Positions 44,594 through 51,849 of a stretch of 64,000 bases of DNA are shown in pieces (the first letter of the stretch is position 1; each line of letters begins with the position of its first letter). Source of the DNA: Streptomyces sp. R33 (GTDB taxonomy: Bacteria; Actinomycetota; Actinomycetes; Streptomycetales; Streptomycetaceae). The translations under genes and the position numbers were made by a program. The notes below the pieces were generated by a model. The model was not told the origin of the DNA and ran no database searches. It was given only the letters and a program-made list of their open reading frames with translations. The stretch is from positions 496,001 through 560,000 of the forward strand of contig NZ_CP165727.1 of assembly GCF_041200175.1 (NCBI RefSeq). Direction: 5' to 3'.

Positions 44594-47020
44594 ATGGAGA
44601 AGGAATCCCGGCCGGCTGCCGACCGCATCACCGACCCGTGGGGCAGCCGAACCCCTTACGGCGCCGGCGAACCCTGGCCCGTACGCGTCGACTCGTACCT
44701 CACCGCAGGAGCCGACGGCAGCGGCGCTGCCCGTGTAGACCGGTGGGTGCCCACGGCCTCGAATCTCCACTCGAACGGGGACGCCATGGAACTGGCCGTC
44801 AGGGACGGCCGCCTCGTCGGAGTCCGCGGGGTGGCCGGGGACCGGGTCAACCGCGGCCGCCTCGACGTCAAGGACCTCTACGGCTGGCAGGCCATCGCAT
44901 CGCCGGACCGTCTGACCCGGCCGCTGATCCGGGAGGACGGCGTCCAGCGGGAGACCGACTGGTACACCGCGATGGCACGGATCGCCGACCGTACCCGCGC
45001 GCTCCTCGACGGTCCCGGCCCCTCTTCGATCGGCTTCTACACCAGCGGCCAGCTGTTCCTGGAGGAGTACTACGCACTGGCGCTCATCGCCCGCGGCGGT
45101 TTGGGCACCAAGCACCTCGACGGGAACACCAGACTCTGCACAGCCACCGCCGGCGAGGCCCTCAAGGAGTCGTTCGGCTGCGACGGCCAACCCGGTTCGT
45201 ACGGCGACATCGACCACGCCGACACCATCGCCCTCTTCGGGCACAACATGGCCGAGACGCAGGGCGTGCTGTGGAGCCGGATCCTGGACCGTCTCGCCGG
45301 TCCCGAGCCGCCCGTCGTGCTGTGCGTGGATCCCCGGCCGGGCCCGGTGTCCGAGGCCGCCACCATCCACCTCCAACCGAGGCCCGGTACCAACCTCGCC
45401 CTCATGAACGGCCTCCTGCACGAGGTGATCGCCGGCGGCTGGACCGACCCCGCGTACATCGAGGCGCACGTCACCGGTTTCGACCGCCTCGCCCGTCAGG
45501 TGGCCGGCTTTCCGGCCGAGGCCGCCGCCGAAGCCACCGGGATACCCGTCGAGCAGATCCGTACCGCCGCACGCCTGCTCGGCCAGGCCGGACGGCTGCT
45601 CTCCACGGTCCTGCAAGGCTTGTACCAGTCCCACCAGGCCACCGCGGCCGCCGTCCAGGTCAACAACCTGCACCTGATCCGCGGCATGCTCGGACGGCCC
45701 GGCTGCGGCGTCCTGCAGATGAACGGGCAGCCCACCGCCCAGAACACCCGCGAATGCGGGGCGGACGGCGACCTGCCCGGCTTCAGGAACTGGGCCAACC
45801 CCCGGCACGTCGAGGAACTGGCGAAGATCTGGAACGTCGCTCCCGACCGCATCCCGCACGACGGCCCGCCCACCCACGTCATGCAGATGGTCCGCCTCGC
45901 CGAGGAAGGCTCCCTGCGCATGCTGTGGGTCTCCGGCACCAACCCGGCCGTTTCGCTGCCCGAACTCGACCGCATCCGCTCCATCCTCGGTCAGGACCGC
46001 CTCTTCCTGGTCGTCCAGGACCTCTTCCCGACCGAGACCACCGCCCTCGCCGACGTGGTGCTGCCCGCCGCCGGCTGGGGGGAGAAGACCGGCACGTTCA
46101 CCAACGCCGACCGCACCGTCCACCTCTCCCTCAAAGCGGTCGAGCCGCCCGGCGACGCCCGGCCCGACCTCGACGTCTTCCTGGACTTCGCGGGCCGCAT
46201 GGACCTGCGCAACGCCTCGGACGCACCCCTCCTCCCATGGCACGGCCCCGAGGAGGTCTTCGAGGCGTGGAAGGAATGCAGCCATGGTCGTCCCTGCGAC
46301 TACAGCGGACTGAGCTACGCCCTGCTGCGCGAGCGCGGCGGCATCCAATGGCCCTGCACCGCCGAACATCCCGACGGGACCGAACGCCTCTACACCCGGG
46401 GCGACTTCCGCAGCAGACCGGAAGACTGCGAGACCTACGGCCGCGACCTCCTCACGGGCACCCCGTACGACGAGGACGACTACCGGGCCCTGAATCCCGA
46501 CGGCAAGGCGGTCCTGCGCACGGCCCCCTACGTCCCACCACCCGAACAGCCCGACGCCGACTACCCTCTGTGGCTCACCACCGGCCGCACGCTGTACCAG
46601 TTCCACACCCGGACCCGCACCGGCCGCGTGCCGGAACTGCGTGCCGCGGCCCCCGACATGTGGATCGAAGTCTCCCCGGCCGACGCGGCGGCGGCCGGGA
46701 TCAGCGAAGGGGACCTTGCGGAGGTGTCCACGCGGCGAGGAACCGTCCGGGCCAGGGCTCGCATCACCGGCATCCGGGAAGGTGTCCTCTTCCTGCCGTT
46801 CCATTACGGCTACTGGGACGCTCCGGAGGCGGACGGCCATCGCCGGGCGGCCAACGAGCTCACCCCCACGACCTGGGATCCGGCTTCCAAGCAGCCCTTG
46901 TTCAAGACCGGCGCCGCCTGCCTCCAACCGGTCGCCCGCCTCTCCGGCCCCGCACCGGCTCCCACGACCACTGCCTCGGCGCCGGCGACTCCCCCCGGCC
47001 ACCCGGTGCCACCGCCCTGA
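44594..47020 (+). CDS. Molybdopterin oxidoreductase (formate dehydrogenase/nitrate reductase-like) lacking N-terminal Fe-S cysteines
   Basis: The 808-residue product is of the bis-MGD oxidoreductase family (assimilatory nitrate reductase and formate dehydrogenase-like). The core molybdopterin domain runs to about residue 560: LYGWQAIASPDRLTRPLIRE, FYTSGQLFLEEYYALALIAR, then GNTRLCTATAGEALKESFGC with the likely Mo-ligand region. The C-terminal molydop-binding domain (about 650-780) begins with PLWLTTGRTLYQFHTRTRTG. Close relatives have a Cys-x2-Cys-x3-Cys motif after RWVPTA for a [4Fe-4S] cluster; here it is RWVPTASNLHSNGDAMELAV, with Ser, His and Asp at the Cys positions. The cluster is thus probably absent. 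No partner redox subunit is adjacent. Substrate unknown. Confidence 0.82.
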   Translation: MEKESRPAADRITDPWGSRTPYGAGEPWPVRVDSYLTAGADGSGAARVDRWVPTASNLHSNGDAMELAVRDGRLVGVRGVAGDRVNRGRLDVKDLYGWQAIASPDRLTRPLIREDGVQRETDWYTAMARIADRTRALLDGPGPSSIGFYTSGQLFLEEYYALALIARGGLGTKHLDGNTRLCTATAGEALKESFGCDGQPGSYGDIDHADTIALFGHNMAETQGVLWSRILDRLAGPEPPVVLCVDPRPGPVSEAATIHLQPRPGTNLALMNGLLHEVIAGGWTDPAYIEAHVTGFDRLARQVAGFPAEAAAEATGIPVEQIRTAARLLGQAGRLLSTVLQGLYQSHQATAAAVQVNNLHLIRGMLGRPGCGVLQMNGQPTAQNTRECGADGDLPGFRNWANPRHVEELAKIWNVAPDRIPHDGPPTHVMQMVRLAEEGSLRMLWVSGTNPAVSLPELDRIRSILGQDRLFLVVQDLFPTETTALADVVLPAAGWGEKTGTFTNADRTVHLSLKAVEPPGDARPDLDVFLDFAGRMDLRNASDAPLLPWHGPEEVFEAWKECSHGRPCDYSGLSYALLRERGGIQWPCTAEHPDGTERLYTRGDFRSRPEDCETYGRDLLTGTPYDEDDYRALNPDGKAVLRTAPYVPPPEQPDADYPLWLTTGRTLYQFHTRTRTGRVPELRAAAPDMWIEVSPADAAAAGISEGDLAEVSTRRGTVRARARITGIREGVLFLPFHYGYWDAPEADGHRRAANELTPTTWDPASKQPLFKTGAACLQPVARLSGPAPAPTTTASAPATPPGHPVPPP

Positions 47021-47219
47021 GAGGCACGGCCATAACCTTGTCCCCCGCGCACCACCGCTACGACGCTGCGCCCGCTCGGCACACCCCCACGCCGCCACAT
47101 CGGGGACGGTCGTCACTCGTGTGCCTCGCTTCGCAGTCGACATGGTGCGGACCGGCACTGGGCGTGTGAGCGTGAGCCGAGAGGAATCCGTACCCCACGC
47201 ATCAAGAGGAGTCGCTGTC

Positions 47220-47420
47220 ATGGGCAGTACGCCGGACAAGCGTCAGGAGCCGGGCAAGGGCCGCGAGGCACAGGGGCACCAGCGCCCCGGAGACCCCGCG
47301 CACCCCCAGCCGGGGAAGAAGTCCCGCGAACGGGGACAGAAGCAGGGCCAGGAGGAGACCTCGCGCCGCCGCGAGGACGACTTGCTGCGCGAAGAGGACC
47401 TGCACGACGAGCAGCTTTGA
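47220..47420 (+). CDS. Small highly charged protein
   Basis: The 66-residue product is hydrophilic and disordered-looking, rich in Lys, Arg, Glu and Gln: MGSTPDKRQEPGKGREAQGH, then PGKKSRERGQKQGQEETSRR and an acidic end REDDLLREEDLHDEQL. The ATG at 47220 is preceded by AAGAGGAG at 47204-47211. It is like small stress-associated proteins of streptomycetes, but no family was recognised. It follows the molybdopterin oxidoreductase by 200 bases on the same strand. Confidence 0.65.
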   Translation: MGSTPDKRQEPGKGREAQGHQRPGDPAHPQPGKKSRERGQKQGQEETSRRREDDLLREEDLHDEQL

Positions 47421-47427
47421 GCGGTCC

Positions 47428-47575
47428 GGCTTCGACCCGATGCGCGAGCATTTGAACGGGGACGCGTTCGGCTACGCATTCCTGGACTGCCGCGGGTACG
47501 GCGAGGCGATGGACGCCGACGGCGCTTTCACGATGGAGGAGGTCGCCGAGGACGCCCTGGCCGTTTGCGGACCAT
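47428..47575 (+). pseudogene. N-terminal fragment of an alpha/beta hydrolase
   Basis: The plus frame reads GFDPMREHLNGDAFGYAFLD, then CRGYGEAMDADGAFTMEEVA and EDALAVCG. This is the first part of an alpha/beta hydrolase (strand, then RGYG, then the EEVAxDALA helix before the nucleophile elbow). The match stops at about 47575, before the Gly-x-Ser-x-Gly motif, and changes into DNA that belongs, on the other strand, to a DUF5994-like fragment. It is a truncated gene with no catalytic residues. Confidence 0.6.
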
Positions 47576-47839
47576 GTCGGCGGAGCCGCCGTCCGCGGGT
47601 TCGGGTGTGGCGGCGATGAGGATCTGAGCGGCCTGCGTGATGTTGTCGGCGCGGACGGCGCAAGCCATCGCCTCGCGGGCGGCGTCCGCGGTGGTGTCCG
47701 GGGGGACCACCAGCAGCGCGAAGTGGTCGTTGTGGGCGCGAGTGATGAGGACGGGGTGTAGCCGTGCCTCGTCGCAGGTCAGCACCGGTGACCGGCCGAC
47801 GAGGTACGCGAGCCCGCCGCCCGCACAGCCGCTCTCCAC
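47528..47839 (-). pseudogene. Fragment resembling the C-terminal half of DUF5994 proteins
   Basis: The minus frame of 103 codons reads HPVLITRAHNDHFALLVVPP, DTTADAAREAMACAVRADNI and TQAAQILIAATPE, which resembles the C-terminal part of the DUF5994 protein encoded at 48007 (there: RWDLLVIPPETAPAAAARLM). The N-terminal part with the AWWP block is missing. It faces the alpha/beta hydrolase fragment tail to tail. Probably a remnant, though a short functional protein cannot be ruled out. Confidence 0.45.
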
Positions 47840-47967
47840 CGCGCTCCGCCGGAAAATACCTGGTCACACCGGCCATTTGCCCCTCGATCAGGCGTACAGT
47901 GAATGCACCGGGAGTACTTCGCACACCGGCTTTCACGCGGGTGTCATTTCCGGCGATCGCCTAAAAA

Positions 47968-47991
47968 CCGGGCTGCCGACAGGCAGCCCGG
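47968..47991. terminator. Strong hairpin in front of the DUF5994 gene
   Basis: A perfect 10-bp inverted repeat with a four-base loop (GACA) spans 47968-47991, 15 bases before the DUF5994 ATG. On the left it is bordered by CTAAAAA, so on the minus strand the stem is followed by a U tract, as in an intrinsic terminator for leftward transcription. On the plus strand it would fold in the 5' leader and abut the ribosome binding site. Confidence 0.55.
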
Positions 47992-48006
47992 GGGCAGGTC
48001 CGCATC

Positions 48007-48582
48007 ATGACCACCACCCTCGACCGGACCAAGCCCCGCGACCTCGCCGCAGAAGTCCCGGCTCGCTTGTCCCTCACCCCGAAGACCACGCTCGCCGGCC
48101 AGCTGGACGGGGCCTGGTGGCCCTACTCCCGCGACCTCGAGGCCGAGCTTCCACCGCTCGCCGCCGCGCTGGAGGAACCCTGGGGACGCGTCACCCGCGT
48201 CACCGTGAACCCCACCCTCTGGCCTGTCGTACCGCACACGGTTGCCATGGACGGGCGCACGCTGCACGTGGGCTGGTTCACCGAACAGGACCCCGACAAG
48301 CTGATCCTGCTCTCCTACACCGTCGGCCGCTGGGACCTCCTCGTGATCCCGCCCGAGACCGCACCCGCAGCTGCGGCCCGCCTGATGGCCGCCGCGGCGG
48401 TCCCGGGCAGCGTCCTCACCGCCGAAGTCCTGATGGACAACGAAACCGCCATCGGGCGCGGCATCCGCGACGCCCGCCGCCGGGAAGCAACTTGGGAGGG
48501 TGAGGGAGGGGCCTGCATGTCCCCCTTCGGGCAGCCTATGGGACGAAGCGCCCTCCCTCTGCCCTCGAACGGCCTGAGGTGA
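48007..48582 (+). CDS. DUF5994 family protein
   Basis: The 191-residue product has the layout of the DUF5994 family of actinobacteria, which has no known function. Typical blocks are ARLSLTPKTTLAGQLDGAWW (with the GAWWPYSRDL motif), then WGRVTRVTVNPTLWPVVPHT, HVGWFTEQDP and RWDLLVIPPETAPAAAARLM. The protein has no signal or membrane span. The last 30 residues (after RREATWEGEG) are unlike the family and may be an extension. A GGGGGCAGG site lies inside or at the end of the hairpin before the ATG, so folding could hide it. The stop overlaps the next gene (GTGA). The Pfam name is from memory. Confidence 0.75.
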   Translation: MTTTLDRTKPRDLAAEVPARLSLTPKTTLAGQLDGAWWPYSRDLEAELPPLAAALEEPWGRVTRVTVNPTLWPVVPHTVAMDGRTLHVGWFTEQDPDKLILLSYTVGRWDLLVIPPETAPAAAARLMAAAAVPGSVLTAEVLMDNETAIGRGIRDARRREATWEGEGGACMSPFGQPMGRSALPLPSNGLR

Positions 48583-48776
48583 ACTCCGTGGAAACCATCG
48601 TCCTCATCGCGGTGATCATCCTCGCGATCGCCATCGGAATGCGCTGGATCCACCTGCTCAACGCTCAGCACGACGCGCGGATCACGGCCTACCACTTCAG
48701 CGACCCCCTGCCGAGACCTCCCGGCCTGCCGGACGACACCGGTCGTCGAACCCACCCCACGGATGCCGACCGGTGA
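48579..48776 (+). CDS. Small single-span membrane protein
   Basis: The 65-residue product starts with GTG at 48579 and overlaps the DUF5994 stop (GTGA); an in-frame GTG at 48588 is an alternative. A single N-terminal span (ETIVLIAVIILAIAIGMRWI) is followed by a soluble tail, HLLNAQHDARITAYHF and a Pro-rich end. It is co-translated with the DUF5994 gene. Unknown function. Confidence 0.6.
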   Translation: MNSVETIVLIAVIILAIAIGMRWIHLLNAQHDARITAYHFSDPLPRPPGLPDDTGRRTHPTDADR

Positions 48777-48892
48777 GGTACGAACCTTCCTCCGACCGGG
48801 GGTAGCGGTCGGGGCGCCGCGGCGCCCCGACCCAGCCGGCCTGGCGGCCACCCGAAGGGAACCAAGCCCACCCCGAAAGGAACCACGTCTAC

Positions 48893-49159
48893 GTGAAGTA
48901 CATCGAGACCCAGACACTGCCATCGCTCGGGCACGCCGAGGTACGGATCATCGCGCGCTCGCCCGAAGCCGCCCGAGCAGTCGCGGAGGCGCTTCGCCTT
49001 TGCTTCTCGGGCACAGAACAGCGCAGCTATCCCGGCCTCGACGGCGGCACCCGCCTCCACCTCACCGTGGACACGGCAACAACCTCCGGCCCCGCCGGCA
49101 CCTGGCTGGCCACCAGCAGGACCCCCGTCGGCACCGGCGCGCACTCCGACGAGACCTGA
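48893..49159 (+). CDS. Hypothetical small protein
   Basis: The 88-residue product starts with GTG at 48893 (MKYIETQTLPSLGHAEVRII) and has a compact alpha/beta pattern: strand AEVRIIARS, helix PEAARAVAEALRLCF and strand GGTRLHLTVDTA. It ends in a polar tail. It resembles an RRM- or ACT-like fold by pattern only; no family was recognised. AAAGGAACC lies just before the start. It is in a run of short same-strand genes (48007-49483) that probably share a transcript. Confidence 0.55.
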   Translation: MKYIETQTLPSLGHAEVRIIARSPEAARAVAEALRLCFSGTEQRSYPGLDGGTRLHLTVDTATTSGPAGTWLATSRTPVGTGAHSDET

Positions 49160-49210
49160 GAAGCCCCGGCGGGCCCCGGAGCCTGCTCCCGCACAGGAAA
49201 GGACGCGGTC

Positions 49211-49483
49211 ATGGCCACACTGCGGGAACGCAAGACCTACCGCGAACAGGTGCTCCGGGTCCTGTACGAAGCCGTCGAAGGCAACCGGCTCCTCGGCACC
49301 ACCGGAGCGAAGCTGCGGCGCGACCTCCACATACCGGAACAGGACCTGGCCGCCGCCTGCACCTACCTGGCGGGCGAAGGACTGATCACCGTCGACTGGG
49401 AACCGGGCAACACGCCGGCGATGGTCACCCTCACCCACGAGGGAATCCGGCGGATGGAGGCCGAGGAAGAAGAGACGGCCTAG
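49211..49483 (+). CDS. Small winged-helix-like protein
   Basis: The 90-residue product starts at ATG 49211 with GGAAAGGA in front. Its pattern is that of a winged helix: TYREQVLRVLYEAVEGNRL, TGAKLRRDLHIPEQDLAAAC, then TYLAGEGLITVDWEPGNTPA and MVTLTHEGIRRMEAE. The last three blocks are recognition helix, wing and final helix as in PadR/MarR-like minimal domains. It may bind DNA, but the size is small and no target is evident. It is the last gene of the 48-49.5 kb group. Confidence 0.65.
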   Translation: MATLRERKTYREQVLRVLYEAVEGNRLLGTTGAKLRRDLHIPEQDLAAACTYLAGEGLITVDWEPGNTPAMVTLTHEGIRRMEAEEEETA

Positions 49484-50094
49484 AGGAGAGGTCCGGAGTC
49501 CTGGTCAGTGGTCGTAGGCGATCGGTGTTCAGGTGATCGGTGTTCCGTTGGCCCGGTACCCGCTTCTTGCGTCGCATGATCGGGCAGTGGCGGTATTCAG
49601 CCGACGAAGCCCGCCCCCGGGCCGAGGCGGCGGGGGAATGGGTGTTCTCCCCCGGCGTGGCGCCCGGGGTGCGCGGGCGCCCGTACACTCGGCCCATGAA
49701 CCGCACACGCGTCACGGAGGAGTGCCTGCCGCAGGCCGCTCCCGCCGTGCGTGCGGTCCGTGCGGACCGGACGGGCGTCAGCTACCGGACCGCCGTCGAC
49801 GGCCAGGCCCCCGCGGTCGGCCGCGGTGCCCTGCACGGCCACGGCTAGCGCCTCCCCGCCGCCGTCCCCCCGCCGCCCCACCTCATCCGGGCCCCTCCCG
49901 TACCCCTTCCCGGGACGACCCCGCCCACCACCGGCCTCCCGGCCGGACCACCGCGGCCCCGACCCTCCCGGTCCCGTCGCCCGGGGGCGCCCCCTCGCCC
50001 CTCACCCATCACCACCGCAGTACCGGCGATCCGTCGGCGCTGCCGCCAGGCGCGGGCCGCACGCCGGGCCGCCGCCGCTCCCGAAGGGACCACC
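49484..50094. other. Intergenic stretch before the MurE paralogue
   Basis: The 611 bases are strongly Pro/Arg/Gly-coding in all frames and show no convincing gene except a short leaderless-type ORF at 49696, annotated separately. The last 200 bases before the MurE start are very GC-rich. No repeat or terminator was recognised. Confidence 0.4.
49696..49848 (+). CDS. Short ORF with leaderless-type start
   Basis: A TACACT hexamer (49684-49689) lies six bases before an ATG at 49696 that opens a 50-codon frame: MNRTRVTEECLPQAAPAVRA, then VRADRTGVSYRTAVDGQAPA and a short end. The spacing fits a leaderless transcript, as before other genes in this window. No family; may be a small gene or chance. 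There is no clear -35. Confidence 0.3.
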   Translation: MNRTRVTEECLPQAAPAVRAVRADRTGVSYRTAVDGQAPAVGRGALHGHG

Positions 50095-51594
50095 GTGAAG
50101 TTGAGCGGGCTACTGACCGGCCATGAGCACCACGTCATCCAGGGTGACGCCGCATCGACGCGGATCACCGCGGGCACCACCTTCGACGTCGACCGGGTCG
50201 TGCCGGGCTCGCTCTTCATCGCCGTACCGGGCCACCGCGGAGGCGGACCCGCCGCCATCGGCGCGGCGCTCGCGCGCGGGGCGGTGGCCGTGCTCGTCGA
50301 CGCGGCGGGAGCCGCCGCCGCGCCCCCGCAGCGGGAGCTACCGCCCGCGGTGTGCGTCGTGAGGGTGGCCGACACCCGCAAGGCCGCCGCCGTCGCCTCC
50401 TCCCGCTACTTCGGCGAGCCGGGGCGGCACATGGACGTGGTGGCGGTCACCGGGACCAACGGGAAGACCTCCATCTCGTACATGGTCGAGTCGCTGCTGA
50501 GGATCTCCGAGGGTGCCTCGGTGGGCGTCATCGGAACGGCGGGCAGCAGGATCGGCGACGAGGTGATCCCGATGCCGCCCTCGGTGCTGACCACTCCGGA
50601 GTCACCCGACCTCCAGTACCTCTTGGGCCGCATGCGCGACCGGGCGACGGGCAGCGTGGTGCTGGAGGCCACCTCGATGGCGCTGCAGACGTACCGGATG
50701 GACCGCACGTTCGTCGACGTCGGCGTCTTCACCAACCTGACCCAGGACCACCTGGACGACCACGGCACGATGGGCCACTACACGGACGCCAAACTCCGGC
50801 TGTTCCAGGGGCTCTGCCGGCACGCGGTGGTCAACGTGGACGACGCCGTGGGAGCCAGGATCCGGGCGATGATGCCGGGCGCGGTGACCACGTACGGACT
50901 CGACGCGGAGGCCGACTTCCGCGGCGCGGACCTGTTCGCGGACGCCTCCGGCACTCGGTTCACCCTGCACCATGCGGGCCGGGCGTACCCCGCGGCCGTC
51001 CCGGTCCCGGGGCGGTTCTCCGTGGCCAACGCGCTGGCTGCCGTGGCGGCCTGCCGCGTCCTGGGGCACGACCTGGCCGGACTCGTCGCCGCGCTCGCGC
51101 AGATGCCGCCCGTACCGGGGCGGTTCGAGCGCTTCGTGACCCCCGCCGGCACGTCGGTGATCGTGGACTACGCGCACTCGCCCGACTCCCTCGACAAAGT
51201 CCTCACGGCCATCCGGGGCTTCGCCCGCGGCCGGGTCATCACCGTCTTCGGCTGCGGCGGCGACCGCGACACCACCAAGCGGGCCGAGATGGGCCGGATC
51301 GCCGGAACCCACTCCGACCTGTGCGTCCTGACCTCGGACAACCCCCGCACCGAGGACCCCGAGGCCATCCTGGACCAGATCGCCCCCGGCATCGCGGGCA
51401 CCGGCACCCCGTACGAACGCTCCGCCGACCGGCGCAGGGCCATCGGGCTGGCGCTCGCCGCCGCGCGGCCCGACGACATCGTCCTGATCGCCGGAAAGGG
51501 CAGCGAACCGCACCAGATCGTGGGCGAGGAACTCCTCCCCTTCAGTGACATGGCGACCGTACGCGACCTCGCCGGGGCCGACCCCGCCTCCTGA
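50095..51594 (+). CDS. MurE-like Mur ligase (paralogue)
   Basis: The 499-residue product has the three domains of MurE, which adds meso-diaminopimelate to UDP-MurNAc-Ala-Glu in peptidoglycan synthesis. The N-terminal domain (1-110) carries GSLFIAVPG and GHRGGG, the central ATPase domain has the P-loop AVTGTNGKTSISYMVESLL and the carbamylated-Lys region, and the C-terminal domain contains GCGGDRDTTKRAEMGRIA and DNPRTEDP, the DNPR motif that marks diaminopimelate specificity. It starts with GTG at 50095. It is not in a dcw cluster, so a second copy; streptomycetes often have such additional Mur ligases, some linked to specialised metabolism or antibiotic tolerance. The downstream conservon is probably separate. 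Confidence 0.87.
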   Translation: MKLSGLLTGHEHHVIQGDAASTRITAGTTFDVDRVVPGSLFIAVPGHRGGGPAAIGAALARGAVAVLVDAAGAAAAPPQRELPPAVCVVRVADTRKAAAVASSRYFGEPGRHMDVVAVTGTNGKTSISYMVESLLRISEGASVGVIGTAGSRIGDEVIPMPPSVLTTPESPDLQYLLGRMRDRATGSVVLEATSMALQTYRMDRTFVDVGVFTNLTQDHLDDHGTMGHYTDAKLRLFQGLCRHAVVNVDDAVGARIRAMMPGAVTTYGLDAEADFRGADLFADASGTRFTLHHAGRAYPAAVPVPGRFSVANALAAVAACRVLGHDLAGLVAALAQMPPVPGRFERFVTPAGTSVIVDYAHSPDSLDKVLTAIRGFARGRVITVFGCGGDRDTTKRAEMGRIAGTHSDLCVLTSDNPRTEDPEAILDQIAPGIAGTGTPYERSADRRRAIGLALAAARPDDIVLIAGKGSEPHQIVGEELLPFSDMATVRDLAGADPAS

Positions 51595-51849
51595 CTGGCT
51601 GTACCGTCCGCTGCGGGCAGCCGGCACAACCACCGCTTCGGGCCGGTGACATCTCGGCGCCGGTGACGCAGCGGCACCCTTACCACGCACAAGCAGGGAA
51701 GTAAGCTCTCCGTTTATTCGGACTGGCTGGATATGATCGATCTGCGCCCTCGCCCCACGGGCCGCGTTGGCAGTTCCCCCATGCCTCCTCCCGAGGACTG
51801 TGCTCAACCGTCCGTGGTGCATCCCCCGTTCTGCCGCTCCCGAGGACCG

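Noticed and set aside
44513..47239. 908-codon minus frame opposite the molybdopterin oxidoreductase
   Set aside because: Gly/Val/Arg-rich antisense reading of a clear gene, with no family features.
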